DNA from: an uncultured Lachnospiraceae bacterium
Lineage (GTDB): Bacteria > Bacillota > Clostridia > Lachnospirales > Lachnospiraceae
DNA length: 60,560 nt
NCBI GenBank assembly: GCA_947624875.1
Contig: CANQMA010000006.1
Coordinates: forward strand, 1-60,560
Reading direction: 5' to 3'
In this document: piece after piece, positions 6,456 to 15,630 of the stretch
Layout: each line of letters opens with the position of its first letter
How positions within the stretch are numbered: the stretch's first letter is position 1
Made by a program: the position numbers and the translations under genes
Notes under the pieces: model-generated
Seen by the model: the letters and a program-made list of their open reading frames with translations, nothing else
Database searches by the model: none
What the model was told of the DNA's origin: nothing

Positions 6456-7553
6456 TTACACGTTGAAGCGGAATGTGATAACATCGCCATCTTGTACCAC
6501 ATAATCTTTTCCCTGCAGTCCGACCAGCCCTTTTTCCTTTGCTTTGGCAAGAGAGCCGCAGGAAATAAGGTCTGTGTATTTGACAACTTCGGCGCAGATA
6601 AAGCCGCGCTCAAAATCTGTATGGATTTTCCCGGCAGCCTGCGGCGCCTTGGTACCGGTATGAATGGTCCAGGCTTTTGTTTCGTCCTCGCCGGAAGTCA
6701 GAAAACTAATCAGGCCCAGAAGAGAGTAACTCGCCTTGATCAATTTATCTAAACCGGATTCCTGAATCCCTAAATCCTCGAGAAACATTTCTTTTTCTTC
6801 GTCTTCCAATTCTGCAATTTCCTGCTCGATTTCTGCGCTGATAACGAAAACCTCGCTGTTATTTTGACTGGCAAACCTGCGGACGGATGAGACATATTCA
6901 TTAGAAGAACCGTCATCACTCAAATCATCCTCGGAAACATTTGCTGCAAAGATTACCGGTTTTGCCGTAAGCAGATTATATTCGGAAATCCATGCCTGTT
7001 CATCTTCATCTTCAATTTCCAGTTTAATTGCCAGATTGCCGTCCTCCAAAAACTTTTTCACTTTTTCCTGAAAAGCGAGTTCTTTTGCAAGCGTTTTATC
7101 GTTTCTGGCACCGCGGGTTGTTTTTGCAATTCTTCGTTCCAAAATTTCAATGTCAGAAAAAATCAATTCCAGATTAATCGTTTCAATATCCCGAAGAGGG
7201 TCAATGCTGCCATCTACATGGATAATATTCGTATTTTCAAAACATCGTACCACATGCACAATGGCGTCAACCTCGCGGATGTTGGCCAGAAACTGGTTCC
7301 CCAGACCTTCTCCTTTGGAAGCCCCTTTTACAAGCCCTGCAATATCGACAAATTCAATGACTGCAGGGATTGTCTTTTTAGAATGATATAAATCGGTAAG
7401 CCTGTCCAGCCGTTCGTCCGGGACAGGAACTACGCCGACATTCGGGTCGATGGTGCAGAAAGGATAGTTTGCGGATTCTGCGCCAGCCTTTGTTAATGAA
7501 TTAAAAAGTGTGCTTTTGCCCACATTGGGCAGACCGACAATGCCTAATTTCAT
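6456..7553 (-). CDS. ychF: Redox-regulated ATPase YchF (Obg-family)
   Basis: YchF is a universally conserved P-loop NTPase of the Obg family that binds ribosomes and prefers ATP. The 365-aa protein has the usual family length. It shows the P-loop GLPNVGKST near residue 7, DPNVGVV and DIAGLVKGASKGEGLGN (G3/switch), ANVSEDD in place of NKxD (the basis of ATP preference), an inserted coiled coil (about 130-200) and a C-terminal TGS domain with FERGFICAEV. ATG 7553 is chosen because it begins MKLGIVG directly before the P-loop; AAAGGAG precedes it at a slightly long spacing (about 13 bases). An in-frame ATG ten codons earlier is less likely. Confidence 0.95.
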   Translation of the reverse strand: MKLGIVGLPNVGKSTLFNSLTKAGAESANYPFCTIDPNVGVVPVPDERLDRLTDLYHSKKTIPAVIEFVDIAGLVKGASKGEGLGNQFLANIREVDAIVHVVRCFENTNIIHVDGSIDPLRDIETINLELIFSDIEILERRIAKTTRGARNDKTLAKELAFQEKVKKFLEDGNLAIKLEIEDEDEQAWISEYNLLTAKPVIFAANVSEDDLSDDGSSNEYVSSVRRFASQNNSEVFVISAEIEQEIAELEDEEKEMFLEDLGIQESGLDKLIKASYSLLGLISFLTSGEDETKAWTIHTGTKAPQAAGKIHTDFERGFICAEVVKYTDLISCGSLAKAKEKGLVGLQGKDYVVQDGDVITFRFNV

Positions 7554-7689
7554 AGTTGTATCTAATCTCCTTTGTTTGTTCATTTAAGACATTATTATAG
7601 AATAAAAAGAGGGGAAAGTCTATCTTTTTCCGGAGGCAAACCGGCGGCTGTAAAAAAATGTTATCCGCAGTTTGTGAAAAATGACACGA

Positions 7690-7719
7690 TTGGTTTGGGT
7701 TGATTTTGCAAATTATAAT
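7690..7719 (+). promoter_or_regulatory. Probable promoter of lgt
   Basis: A consensus -10 TATAAT (7714-7719) lies 18 bp after a weaker -35 TTGGTT (7690-7695). It is about 45 bases ahead of the lgt start. Confidence 0.6.
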
Positions 7720-7765
7720 AGGTACAATAAAGAAACATAATCAAATGTAAAACAGGAGGAATCAT

Positions 7766-8665
7766 ATGCTTTTGACATCCATTCAGTTTCCAAACCTTCA
7801 TATCAATATAGAAAATCTTCCAAAATCATTCAGTCTGTTTGGAATTGATATCGCCTTTTACGGACTGATTATTGCAACCGGAATGATCTGTGGAATTCTC
7901 ATTGCGTGCCGGGAGGCAAAGAGAACAGGGCAAAATCCAAATCACTATCTGGACTTTGCTATTTATGCGATTATTTTCAGCGTTATTGGAGCGCGCATCT
8001 ATTATGTTGTCTTTTCATGGGATTACTACAAAAACAATCTTTCAGAAATCATTAATATTAGAAATGGCGGTCTGGCGATCTATGGCGCCATCATTGCAGG
8101 AGTACTCACTTGTTTTATTTATACCAGAATTAAAAAAATGTCTTTTCGCACGTTCTGTGATACCGCCATTTTGGGATTGATGGTGGGGCAGATTATCGGA
8201 CGCTGGGGAAACTTTTTTAACCGGGAGGCGTTTGGCGGGGTGACGCCGGATGGCAATCCACTTGCAATGCGGATCTATTTTGACCAGTATTATCACACTT
8301 ATCAGGTACCGCAGGCAGTGGCGGCCGGGATGCAGGAAATGACCGGAAAGACCATGGAACAGCTCGGGTATATTCAGGTGCAGCCCACATTTTTGTATGA
8401 ATCGTTGTGGAATCTGGCGTTGCTGGTTGTCATTTTAATTTTCCGTAAAAAGAAAAAGTTTGAAGGCGAAGTGACACTGTGGTATGTTATGGGATATGGA
8501 CTGGGAAGAGCCATTATTGAAGGCTTTCGAACCGATCAGCTTATCATGCCGATGACCGGATGGCCGGTATCTCAATTCTTATCTATTGTTCTGTTGACTG
8601 CAGCGCTCATTGTATGGGGTGTGATAAGGTACAAAATAATGTTGAAAACAAAAACAAAAAAGTAA
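7766..8665 (+). CDS. lgt: Prolipoprotein diacylglyceryl transferase
   Basis: Lgt attaches diacylglycerol to the lipobox cysteine of prolipoproteins in the cytoplasmic membrane. The 299-aa protein has about seven membrane segments. It shows the GGLAIYGAII region and the Lgt signature GRWGNFFNREAFGG near residue 150, plus the EGFRTDQL motif near the C-terminal third. The ATG follows ACAGGAGG at good spacing. It forms a single-gene unit with its own promoter and terminator. A substrate candidate in this window is the small acidic lipoprotein at 46804. Confidence 0.95.
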   Translation: MLLTSIQFPNLHINIENLPKSFSLFGIDIAFYGLIIATGMICGILIACREAKRTGQNPNHYLDFAIYAIIFSVIGARIYYVVFSWDYYKNNLSEIINIRNGGLAIYGAIIAGVLTCFIYTRIKKMSFRTFCDTAILGLMVGQIIGRWGNFFNREAFGGVTPDGNPLAMRIYFDQYYHTYQVPQAVAAGMQEMTGKTMEQLGYIQVQPTFLYESLWNLALLVVILIFRKKKKFEGEVTLWYVMGYGLGRAIIEGFRTDQLIMPMTGWPVSQFLSIVLLTAALIVWGVIRYKIMLKTKTKK

Positions 8666-8688
8666 ATAGGAAAAAGAATCATGAAATT

Positions 8689-8738
8689 GAGATTTTGCTT
8701 TGATGTCATTCAAGGGACAGAGCAAAGTCTCTTTTTTT
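8689..8738 (+). terminator. Terminator after lgt
   Basis: An 11-bp stem (GAGATTTTGCT, 8689-8699, with AGCAAAGTCTC, 8721-8731, one T-G wobble) is followed by seven T residues. Confidence 0.85.
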
Positions 8739-8803
8739 GTGCCAAAACAGTATTTCCCGGCAAAAATAAGTAAAAATTTGCAAAAAAAATTTCAAAATAA
8801 GGG

Positions 8804-8832
8804 TTGCAATTATCAATAAAATGGTATAGAAT
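8804..8832 (+). promoter_or_regulatory. Promoter of the division/cell-wall cluster
   Basis: TTGCAA (8804-8809) and TAGAAT (8827-8832) are spaced 17 bp apart. The predicted start near 8839 lies immediately before the AGTGG repeats. Most of the 282-base gap between lgt and mraZ is accounted for by terminator, promoter and MraZ boxes. Confidence 0.75.
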
Positions 8833-8840
8833 TTGCATAT

Positions 8841-8880
8841 AAGTGGTAAATTAGTGTCAATAAGTGGTAAAAAGTGGAAA
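8841..8880 (+). promoter_or_regulatory. MraZ-box direct repeats
   Basis: Four direct copies of AGTGG/AGTGT occur at about 8842, 8853, 8863 and 8873, with 10-11 bp periodicity. MraZ is known to bind arrays of GTG-containing repeats at one helical turn near its own promoter. The repeats begin at the predicted transcription start, so binding would repress the cluster. Confidence 0.8.
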
Positions 8881-8947
8881 AAATAATGCCACATTTCATG
8901 AAAATCAGCTTCGCGAACTGATTTTGTACGATTAAAAGGAAAAGACA

Positions 8948-9397
8948 ATGTTTACAGGAGAACATACGCAAAAAATGGATACGAAGGGCAGAACAATTGT
9001 CCCTGCAAAGTTCCGTGAAGAACTCGGTACCAGCGTTGTGGTGACCAGAGGTTTGGACGGATGTCTTTTTGCGTACTCTAAAGAAGCTTGGGAAGCATTG
9101 GAAGCAAAATTGAGCAGTTTGCCATTTACGGACAGGAAAGTCAGAGATTTCAATAGATTTTTCCTCGCGGGCGCATCCGACCTTGAAACTGATAAACTGG
9201 GACGAGTTCTCATGCCTTCAGTTTTAAGGGGATTCGCCTCACTGGACAAAGAAGTGGTCTGGGTAGGAGTTGGAAATCGAATTGAAATCTGGGATATAGA
9301 TAAGTGGAATGAACGGATGTCAATGTACATGGAAGGCGATGATTTAGAAGAAAAGATTGACGATTTGGCGGCCTACATGGCGGAGAAAGGCATTTAA
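8948..9397 (+). CDS. mraZ: Transcriptional regulator MraZ
   Basis: MraZ is a ring-forming DNA-binding protein with two SpoVT/AbrB-like halves that controls the division cluster. The 149-aa protein has the two characteristic DxKGR-type loops: MDTKGRTIVPAKFR near residue 10-23 and LETDKLGRVLMP near 80. It is the first gene of the cluster, 25 bases before rsmH. The AGTGG array in its leader makes autorepression likely. Confidence 0.95.
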   Translation: MFTGEHTQKMDTKGRTIVPAKFREELGTSVVVTRGLDGCLFAYSKEAWEALEAKLSSLPFTDRKVRDFNRFFLAGASDLETDKLGRVLMPSVLRGFASLDKEVVWVGVGNRIEIWDIDKWNERMSMYMEGDDLEEKIDDLAAYMAEKGI

Positions 9398-9422
9398 GGA
9401 TTATTGAAAGGAAGGCGCAGAT

Positions 9423-10355
9423 ATGGATTTCAGGCATATATCAGTATTGCCGGAGGAAACCATTGAAGGCTTAAATATAAATCCTGATGGAATCTATGTT
9501 GATGGGACGCTGGGCGGCGGCGGACATTCTTATGAAATATGCAAACGATTATCCGATAAGGGACGACTCATCGGAATAGACCAGGATGGAGATGCATTAG
9601 AGGCAGCAAGAGAACGCCTGAGCAGATATGAACATAAAATTACGTTAGTGCGGAGTAACTTTTGCGAGATAGCGACCATATTAAAGGATTTAGAAGTCTC
9701 AAAGGTCGACGGTATCATTTTAGATTTAGGAGTTTCGTCCTATCAGTTGGATAACGGGGAACGCGGGTTTTCATATAAAAACGACGCGCCGCTGGATATG
9801 CGGATGGACACGAGGCAGGGCACGACGGCAGCCGGTGTGGTCAATCATTACAGCGAATCGGAACTGTTTCATGTGATTCGGGACTATGGGGAAGAGCGGT
9901 TTGCAAAAAACATTGCGAAACATATTTGTATCGCAAGACAGAAGCACCCGATTGAAACGACCGGTCAGCTTTCCGAGATTATCAAGGGCGCTGTTCCAAT
10001 GAAATTTCAAAAGAACGGACATCCTGCAAAAAGGACCTTTCAGGCAATTCGGATTGAAGTCAACAGAGAACTCACCGTATTAGAAGAATCAATTGACCAG
10101 ATGATTGACTGTTTAAAGCCGGGAGGCCGGATCTGTATTATTACATTTCACTCGCTCGAAGACAGGATTGTAAAAAACAAATTTAAAGAGAACGAAAACC
10201 CATGCACATGTCCACCGGACTTTCCGGTATGTGTATGCGGGAAAAAATCTAAGGGAAGAATGATTACGAGAAAACCGATTCTCCCTACTGAAAAAGAGAT
10301 AGAAAATAATAAAAGATCAAAAAGTTCGAAACTGAGAATATTTGAAAAAGTTTAA
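9423..10355 (+). CDS. rsmH: 16S rRNA (cytosine(1402)-N4)-methyltransferase
   Basis: RsmH methylates N4 of C1402 in the 30S P site using S-adenosylmethionine. The 310-aa protein shows the SAM-binding GTLGGGGHS loop near residue 30, [15 protein letters not shown] near 100, the RxDTRQG motif and the C-terminal [10 protein letters not shown]. The start is preceded by GAAAGGAAGG. It sits in its conserved place after mraZ (mraW position). Confidence 0.95.
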   Translation: MDFRHISVLPEETIEGLNINPDGIYVDGTLGGGGHSYEICKRLSDKGRLIGIDQDGDALEAARERLSRYEHKITLVRSNFCEIATILKDLEVSKVDGIILDLGVSSYQLDNGERGFSYKNDAPLDMRMDTRQGTTAAGVVNHYSESELFHVIRDYGEERFAKNIAKHICIARQKHPIETTGQLSEIIKGAVPMKFQKNGHPAKRTFQAIRIEVNRELTVLEESIDQMIDCLKPGGRICIITFHSLEDRIVKNKFKENENPCTCPPDFPVCVCGKKSKGRMITRKPILPTEKEIENNKRSKSSKLRIFEKV

Positions 10356-10415
10356 AGAAATTAAACTGTTGCGCCAAAACAAAGGGACGAGCTGTTTGGT
10401 TCAACGGGAGGCAAT

Positions 10416-10880
10416 ATGAGTCAAAGAAGAGGGTCTTATACAAACGCATATATTGATGGAAATACCGTTAGAAAGACGGCACCGCAAAGGCAGCGGCCTG
10501 ACGTACAAAGGAGAACCCGGCAGGTTCGCCGGGAACATTCCGCAAGCCGCAAGGCACTGCCTGTGAATGGAACCGCCGTATTTTTCATGGGCATGGTATC
10601 TCTTGCGTGCATTTTTATGTGTGTGTTATACTTAAATGTACAGTCTGGGATTTCAGCAGCCAGGACAAGCATTTCCAGTCTGAAAAATCAGATTAACACG
10701 GTGCAGTCACAAAATGACGCACTCAATTATTCTATCAATAGTTATATTGATACGGATTATATTTATAATACGGCAAAAAAGGAACTTGGTATGAAACAGG
10801 CGGGAGAAGACCAGATTGTGACCTATCATTCCAGCGACAGCGGGTACATGGTACAATATGGTGACATTCCTGTAAAGTAG
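10416..10880 (+). CDS. ftsL: FtsL-like cell division protein (septum formation initiator family)
   Basis: This 154-aa bitopic protein has a basic cytoplasmic N-terminus (about 1-50), one membrane segment (about 51-72) and an extracellular coiled coil (about 75-115, SSLKNQINTVQSQND). A short segment ending in an AKKELGMKQAGEDQIV stretch follows, typical of FtsL/DivIC proteins. Position between rsmH and the class B PBP is the canonical ftsL slot. FtsL forms the FtsQLB (DivIB-FtsL-DivIC) complex that activates septal synthesis. Sequence conservation in this family is low, so the name rests on topology and context. It is preceded by CGGGAGG and is 2 bases from the next gene. Confidence 0.85.
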   Translation: MSQRRGSYTNAYIDGNTVRKTAPQRQRPDVQRRTRQVRREHSASRKALPVNGTAVFFMGMVSLACIFMCVLYLNVQSGISAARTSISSLKNQINTVQSQNDALNYSINSYIDTDYIYNTAKKELGMKQAGEDQIVTYHSSDSGYMVQYGDIPVK

Positions 10881-10882
10881 TT

Positions 10883-12841
10883 ATGAGATCGGGAAAAATC
10901 AGAAAAAAGACAAAAAAGTTAAGATTCAATAAACGCATGTATACAAAGCTAGCAATCCTCTTCTGGGTGATTGTTCTAGCTTTATTTGCGTTATGTGCGC
11001 GGATTGTTTACCTGAATGTGAAAAAAGGAAATGAGTATTCCATACAGGTATTGGCACAGCAGAGTTTCAACAGCGCGACCATTCCATACAAGAGAGGCGA
11101 TATCAAAGACCGCAACGGGAATGTCCTCGCGACAAGCGTCATGGTGTACAATTTAGTTGTAGACTCAAAGATTATCATGAGCGGGGAAAAATATTTGGAA
11201 CCGACGACGAGGGCGCTTTCCAAATATTTTGACCTGAATCAGGAGGATCTGATTACGACAATCCAAGAAAAGAAAAACAACAGTTACTGGGTTGTCTTGA
11301 AAAATCTCGAATATAAAGACATCGAAGATTTTCAGGCCTACCTGAACTACGAGTATGCAAAAGACGCACAGGACCGGGAGAATGTGGACAATACCAAAGG
11401 CGTCTGGTTTGAAAAAAAATACAAGCGGATGTATCCGTATAATGATCTGGCTTCAACAGTTTTGGGTTTTGTCAACAGTGACAACAGCGCAAGTGTCGGG
11501 ATTGAATCTTCTTATGGTGACGACCTGAAAGGGGTTGACGGAAGAGAATATGGCTACGTTGGCGCGGACAATGACATGGAAACGGTCATTAAGGACGCTC
11601 AGGATGGCAATACCGTCGTTTCTTCCATTGATATGAACATTCAGAGGATTGTCCAAAAGGCAATCAAAAAATATATGAAAAAATATAGCCCAAAGAGAAT
11701 TGCAGTCGTCGTTGCAGACCCGAATAACGGAGAAATCCTTGCAATGGCAGATGACATTACATTTGATTTGAACGACCCGTACGACTTATCCGATTACTAT
11801 ACAGAAAAGCAGATTGGAAACTTATCGCAGAATAAACAGTCGGAAGCGCTCAATAAAATTTGGAATAATTACTGTATCACCGATTCATACGAACCGGGTT
11901 CGACAGCGAAAGCCTTTACGATTGCGGGCGCGTTGGAAGAAGGCGTTTTGAAAAAGAATGAAACCTTTTTCTGCGATGGATATCAACAGGTTGATATCTT
12001 TAAAATAAAATGCCATAGTTATGAAAAAGGCGGACATGGAACATTGGACGTCAAGGGAGCGATTGCACAGTCCTGCAATGATTACCTGATGTACGCCGGA
12101 AGAAAACTGGGCAAAGAAAATTTCGTAAAGTATCAGGAGATTTTCGGATTTGGGACGAAAACGGGCATTGATCTTCCGGGTGAAACCAGAGGACTTGTTT
12201 ATGATAAAGATATGGGCATGTCTACGTTGGAGACCAATGCGTTCGGACAAAACTTTACAGTCAATATGATTCAGATGACTGCAGCATTTTCTTCTATTAT
12301 AAACGGCGGAAATTATTATGAGCCGCATGTTGTCAAACAGATTGTCACGCCGGAGGGAGAAGTCGTAAAAAATTATTCGAAAACACTGGTGAAACAGACA
12401 GTGACCAGAGACACTTCAAACTTTCTAAAGCAGTGCATTCGTGCCGTGGTCACAGAGGGTACCGGTTCAACGGCGGCAATCGACGGTTATACCGTTGGCG
12501 GAAAGACCGGAACCGCGGAAAAAGTGGACACATCCGGAAAAGGAAAAGGACGTCTGTACAATCAATATATTTTATCTTTCTTAGGCTGCGTTCCGTGTGA
12601 AAACCCTCAGGTAGTATGTTACACACTGATGGATACGCCGAAAGAAAATCCACAGGCTACCGCTTTTAACACAGACCTGTGGACCTATATCATGAAACAG
12701 GTTCTTCCGTATCTCGGTGTGGAAAAAACAGCCGGCGTGGAGAAAAAAGCAATCAAACAGAATCTGCAGACAGAATTTTATTCTAACGGCATTATAGAAG
12801 GGGATGACGGTTCCCTCGTTTTAAAAGAGGAAGAAGAATAG
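10883..12841 (+). CDS. Class B penicillin-binding protein (PBP2B/FtsI-like transpeptidase)
   Basis: The 652-aa protein has a cytoplasmic basic N-terminus, one membrane anchor (about 20-45), a pedestal/dimerisation domain and a C-terminal transpeptidase domain. Catalytic motifs are STAK (S340, K343), SCN (in AQSCNDY) and KTG (K541-G543). It cross-links peptidoglycan and, as the first of two class B PBPs in the cluster, is the probable vegetative septal enzyme working with FtsW. No PASTA domains are present. It is 2 bases after ftsL, consistent with coupled translation. Confidence 0.9.
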   Translation: MRSGKIRKKTKKLRFNKRMYTKLAILFWVIVLALFALCARIVYLNVKKGNEYSIQVLAQQSFNSATIPYKRGDIKDRNGNVLATSVMVYNLVVDSKIIMSGEKYLEPTTRALSKYFDLNQEDLITTIQEKKNNSYWVVLKNLEYKDIEDFQAYLNYEYAKDAQDRENVDNTKGVWFEKKYKRMYPYNDLASTVLGFVNSDNSASVGIESSYGDDLKGVDGREYGYVGADNDMETVIKDAQDGNTVVSSIDMNIQRIVQKAIKKYMKKYSPKRIAVVVADPNNGEILAMADDITFDLNDPYDLSDYYTEKQIGNLSQNKQSEALNKIWNNYCITDSYEPGSTAKAFTIAGALEEGVLKKNETFFCDGYQQVDIFKIKCHSYEKGGHGTLDVKGAIAQSCNDYLMYAGRKLGKENFVKYQEIFGFGTKTGIDLPGETRGLVYDKDMGMSTLETNAFGQNFTVNMIQMTAAFSSIINGGNYYEPHVVKQIVTPEGEVVKNYSKTLVKQTVTRDTSNFLKQCIRAVVTEGTGSTAAIDGYTVGGKTGTAEKVDTSGKGKGRLYNQYILSFLGCVPCENPQVVCYTLMDTPKENPQATAFNTDLWTYIMKQVLPYLGVEKTAGVEKKAIKQNLQTEFYSNGIIEGDDGSLVLKEEEE

Positions 12842-12888
12842 AACCAAAAATAGTAGAATAGATTATAATAAAAAGCCAAGGAGTCGTT

Positions 12889-14619
12889 TTGAAAACCATA
12901 AAAACCGCCCAAAGGAAGCTTTTGTTAATCTATTCTATTAGTATGATTGTATGTTTTACTGCGCTGAGTGGAAGACTGATCTGGCTGATGGTGTACAAAT
13001 CGCAATATTATTCTGAGCGCGCGGCAGAAGTACAGGAACGGCAGCGTAAAATTAAAGCGCCGAGAGGCAGAATCCTGGACCGAAACGGAAAGGTTCTTGC
13101 CGGCAACCGGACTGTTTGTACGGTTTCCGTCATTTATAATCAGATGAAGGACCCTGAAAAAGTGATTGAGGTCTTATCCAAAGAATTGGAATTATCAAAG
13201 GAGGAAGTCCGGAAAAAAGTCACGAAAAAGAGTTCCCGGGAAAAGATAAAATCCAACGTGGAGAAAGAAGTCGGGGACAAAATCCGCGCCTATGACCTGC
13301 CCGGCGTAAAGGTTGACGAAGACTATAAAAGGTATTATCCTTATGATGGCCTGGGTTCAAAAGTTTTGGGCTTTACCGGAGCCGACAATCAGGGAATTAT
13401 CGGTCTTGAAATTCAATATGACAAATATCTGATGGGGACAGACGGACTGATTTTAACGCCGACAGATTCCAAAGGAATCGAGCAGGAAGGCGCGCTGGAG
13501 AGCAGGGTAGAACCGATTGCGGGCGGAGATTTGACGACAACGCTGGATTTGAACATTCAAAAATATGCCCAGCAGATTGCAGACAATGCGCGAAAGGCAA
13601 AGGGCGCCAATTATGTTTCCATCATTGTCATGAATCCAAACAATGGTGAAATTTATGCGATGGTAAACAGCCCTGAATTCAATCTCAATGACCCTTATAC
13701 GCTGACGGATTCCTCCGTGAAGGCCACTCAGAAAAACAAGCAGGATCTGCTCAATCGGATGTGGAGAAATCCCTGCATCAACGACACATACGAGCCGGGT
13801 TCGACATTTAAGATTGTCACTGCCACAGCGGCGCTCGAGGAAAATGTCGTCAATGTCAATTCGAGATTTTACTGTCCCGGTTACAAAATGGTCGATGACC
13901 GCAGGATCCGGTGCCACAAAACAACCGGCCACGGAAGCGAAACATTTATGGAGGGGACAATGAACTCCTGCAATCCGGTCTTTATACAGGTTGGGCTGGA
14001 TGTTGGAAAAGAAAGATTTTATAAATATTTCGACAAACTTGGTCTGCTCACAAAAACCGGAATTGACCTTCCGGGAGAAGCGTCGACCATTATTCATAAA
14101 ATAGAAAATGTAGGAAATGTAGAACTGGCAACAATGTCTTTCGGGCAGTCCTTTCAGATTACCCCGATACAGTATCTTGTGGCTGCCAGCGCCATTGTAA
14201 ACGGCGGGAAACTGGTCACGCCGCATCTGGCGGTTAAGGCAGAACGCCCCAGCGGGGAACTGATGGAAGCTTTTCAGTTCGAGGAAAAGCAGGGAGCGAT
14301 TGAAAAGAAAACTTCTGACACGATGCGGGATATCTTAGAGCACGTTGTCGCGGAAGGGACTGGAAGCAAAGGCCAGGTTGAGGGATTCCGTGTTGGTGGA
14401 AAGACTGCCACGTCCCAGAAGCTTCCGAGAGGTTCCGGCAAATATATTGCTTCTTATATGGGATTTGCTCCGGCAGATAACCCACAGGTCATTGCGATGG
14501 CAATCGTAGACGAACCCACGGGCATCTATTATGGAGGACAGGTCGCTGCCCCGCTGATTGCCAGATTGTACGAAAATATCCTCCCATATCTGTTGGAGGG
14601 AGAAAAACAAGGAGAGTAA
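12889..14619 (+). CDS. spoVD: Class B penicillin-binding protein, SpoVD-like
   Basis: This 576-aa transpeptidase has a single N-terminal membrane segment (about 10-32) followed by the pedestal domain beginning KAPRGRILDRNGKVLA. Motifs are STFK (S305, K308), SCN (in MNSCNP) and, unusually, KTA (K505-A507) in place of KTG. The second class B PBP of the mra cluster in sporulating Firmicutes is SpoVD, needed for spore cortex, so a sporulation role is inferred; PASTA repeats found in some SpoVD are absent. The start is TTG 12889, five bases after AAGGAG, which gives the basic N-terminus expected before the membrane segment. Confidence 0.8.
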   Translation: MKTIKTAQRKLLLIYSISMIVCFTALSGRLIWLMVYKSQYYSERAAEVQERQRKIKAPRGRILDRNGKVLAGNRTVCTVSVIYNQMKDPEKVIEVLSKELELSKEEVRKKVTKKSSREKIKSNVEKEVGDKIRAYDLPGVKVDEDYKRYYPYDGLGSKVLGFTGADNQGIIGLEIQYDKYLMGTDGLILTPTDSKGIEQEGALESRVEPIAGGDLTTTLDLNIQKYAQQIADNARKAKGANYVSIIVMNPNNGEIYAMVNSPEFNLNDPYTLTDSSVKATQKNKQDLLNRMWRNPCINDTYEPGSTFKIVTATAALEENVVNVNSRFYCPGYKMVDDRRIRCHKTTGHGSETFMEGTMNSCNPVFIQVGLDVGKERFYKYFDKLGLLTKTGIDLPGEASTIIHKIENVGNVELATMSFGQSFQITPIQYLVAASAIVNGGKLVTPHLAVKAERPSGELMEAFQFEEKQGAIEKKTSDTMRDILEHVVAEGTGSKGQVEGFRVGGKTATSQKLPRGSGKYIASYMGFAPADNPQVIAMAIVDEPTGIYYGGQVAAPLIARLYENILPYLLEGEKQGE

Positions 14620-14621
14620 AG

Positions 14622-15602
14622 ATGAGTACCAGTACATCAATTATCGCTGCAATTATTATCTCATTTGCAGTCAGTATTATTTTATGTCCGATATTTATTC
14701 CGCTGTTGAAGAAAATGAAATTCGGACAGCATATCCGTGAGGAGGGTCCGCAGTCGCACCAGAGCAAATCCGGGACGCCGACGATGGGTGGCGTCATTAT
14801 ACTGGCAGGGGTAATTGTGACTTCTCTGGTGTTTATCATTTTTGAAAAAGATTATCAGATTGTGCCGATTTTGTTTTTGACGGTTGGATTTGGGATTATC
14901 GGGTTTTTAGACGATTTTATTAAGGTACTAAAGAAAAGAAATCTGGGGTTGACGGAAAAGCAGAAGATGATTGGACAGATTGTTGTGACAGCTGTTTTCT
15001 GCGTTTATCTGATGCAGTATTCCGAAAATGGAACGAATGTCATCATTCCATTTACCCGGGGAGCAGAATGGGAAATGCCTTCGTGGCTGTTTGTGATCTT
15101 TGTGTTTATCGCAGTCATTGGAACCGTCAATGGGGCAAACTTTACCGATGGACTGGATGGACTTGCTACGAGTGTTACCATTGTCATTGCAGTATTTTTT
15201 ACCGCGGTATCAGCGGGTACCGGGATGGAGCCGATTTCCGCGGCGCTCGTCGGAGCCCTGATGGGATTTTTTCTTTACAATGTATATCCGGCAAGAGTCT
15301 TTATGGGAGACACCGGTTCGCTGGCACTCGGCGGCTATGTGGCAGGAATTGCCTTTATGCTGAAAATGCCGTTTTTTATTCTAATCGTGGCATTTATTTA
15401 TCTGATTGAAGTGATTTCCGTTATGCTGCAGGTATCCTGGTTTAAATATACGAAGAAAAAATACGGAGAGGGCAGACGGATTTTTAGAATGGCACCGCTG
15501 CATCATCATTTTCAGGAGGGCGGCGCCAGCGAGACGCAGGTTGTCGCAGCGTTTGCAGTGATTACGGCGATTCTCTGTATGATTGGATATATTGCATTAT
15601 AA
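14622..15602 (+). CDS. mraY: Phospho-N-acetylmuramoyl-pentapeptide-transferase
   Basis: MraY transfers phospho-MurNAc-pentapeptide to undecaprenyl phosphate, giving lipid I. The 326-aa protein has about ten membrane segments. Family motifs are visible: QSHQSKSGTPTMGG near residue 45, the catalytic DDFIKVLKKRNLGL, NFTDGLDGLA near 178 and the MAPLHHHF box near 290. It begins 2 bases after the SpoVD-like gene. Confidence 0.97.
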   Translation: MSTSTSIIAAIIISFAVSIILCPIFIPLLKKMKFGQHIREEGPQSHQSKSGTPTMGGVIILAGVIVTSLVFIIFEKDYQIVPILFLTVGFGIIGFLDDFIKVLKKRNLGLTEKQKMIGQIVVTAVFCVYLMQYSENGTNVIIPFTRGAEWEMPSWLFVIFVFIAVIGTVNGANFTDGLDGLATSVTIVIAVFFTAVSAGTGMEPISAALVGALMGFFLYNVYPARVFMGDTGSLALGGYVAGIAFMLKMPFFILIVAFIYLIEVISVMLQVSWFKYTKKKYGEGRRIFRMAPLHHHFQEGGASETQVVAAFAVITAILCMIGYIAL

Positions 15603-15630
15603 ACAGATTCGAAAAGAAACGAGGCATATC

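Noticed and set aside
10356-10415. Separate promoter before ftsL
   Set aside because: The 60-base gap has only a ribosome site (CGGGAGG); no -35/-10 pair with acceptable spacing was found.
13453-14226. A 257-codon open frame on the minus strand opposite the SpoVD-like gene
   Set aside because: The plus strand gene has all PBP motifs; the antisense frame has no start signal and no recognisable domain.
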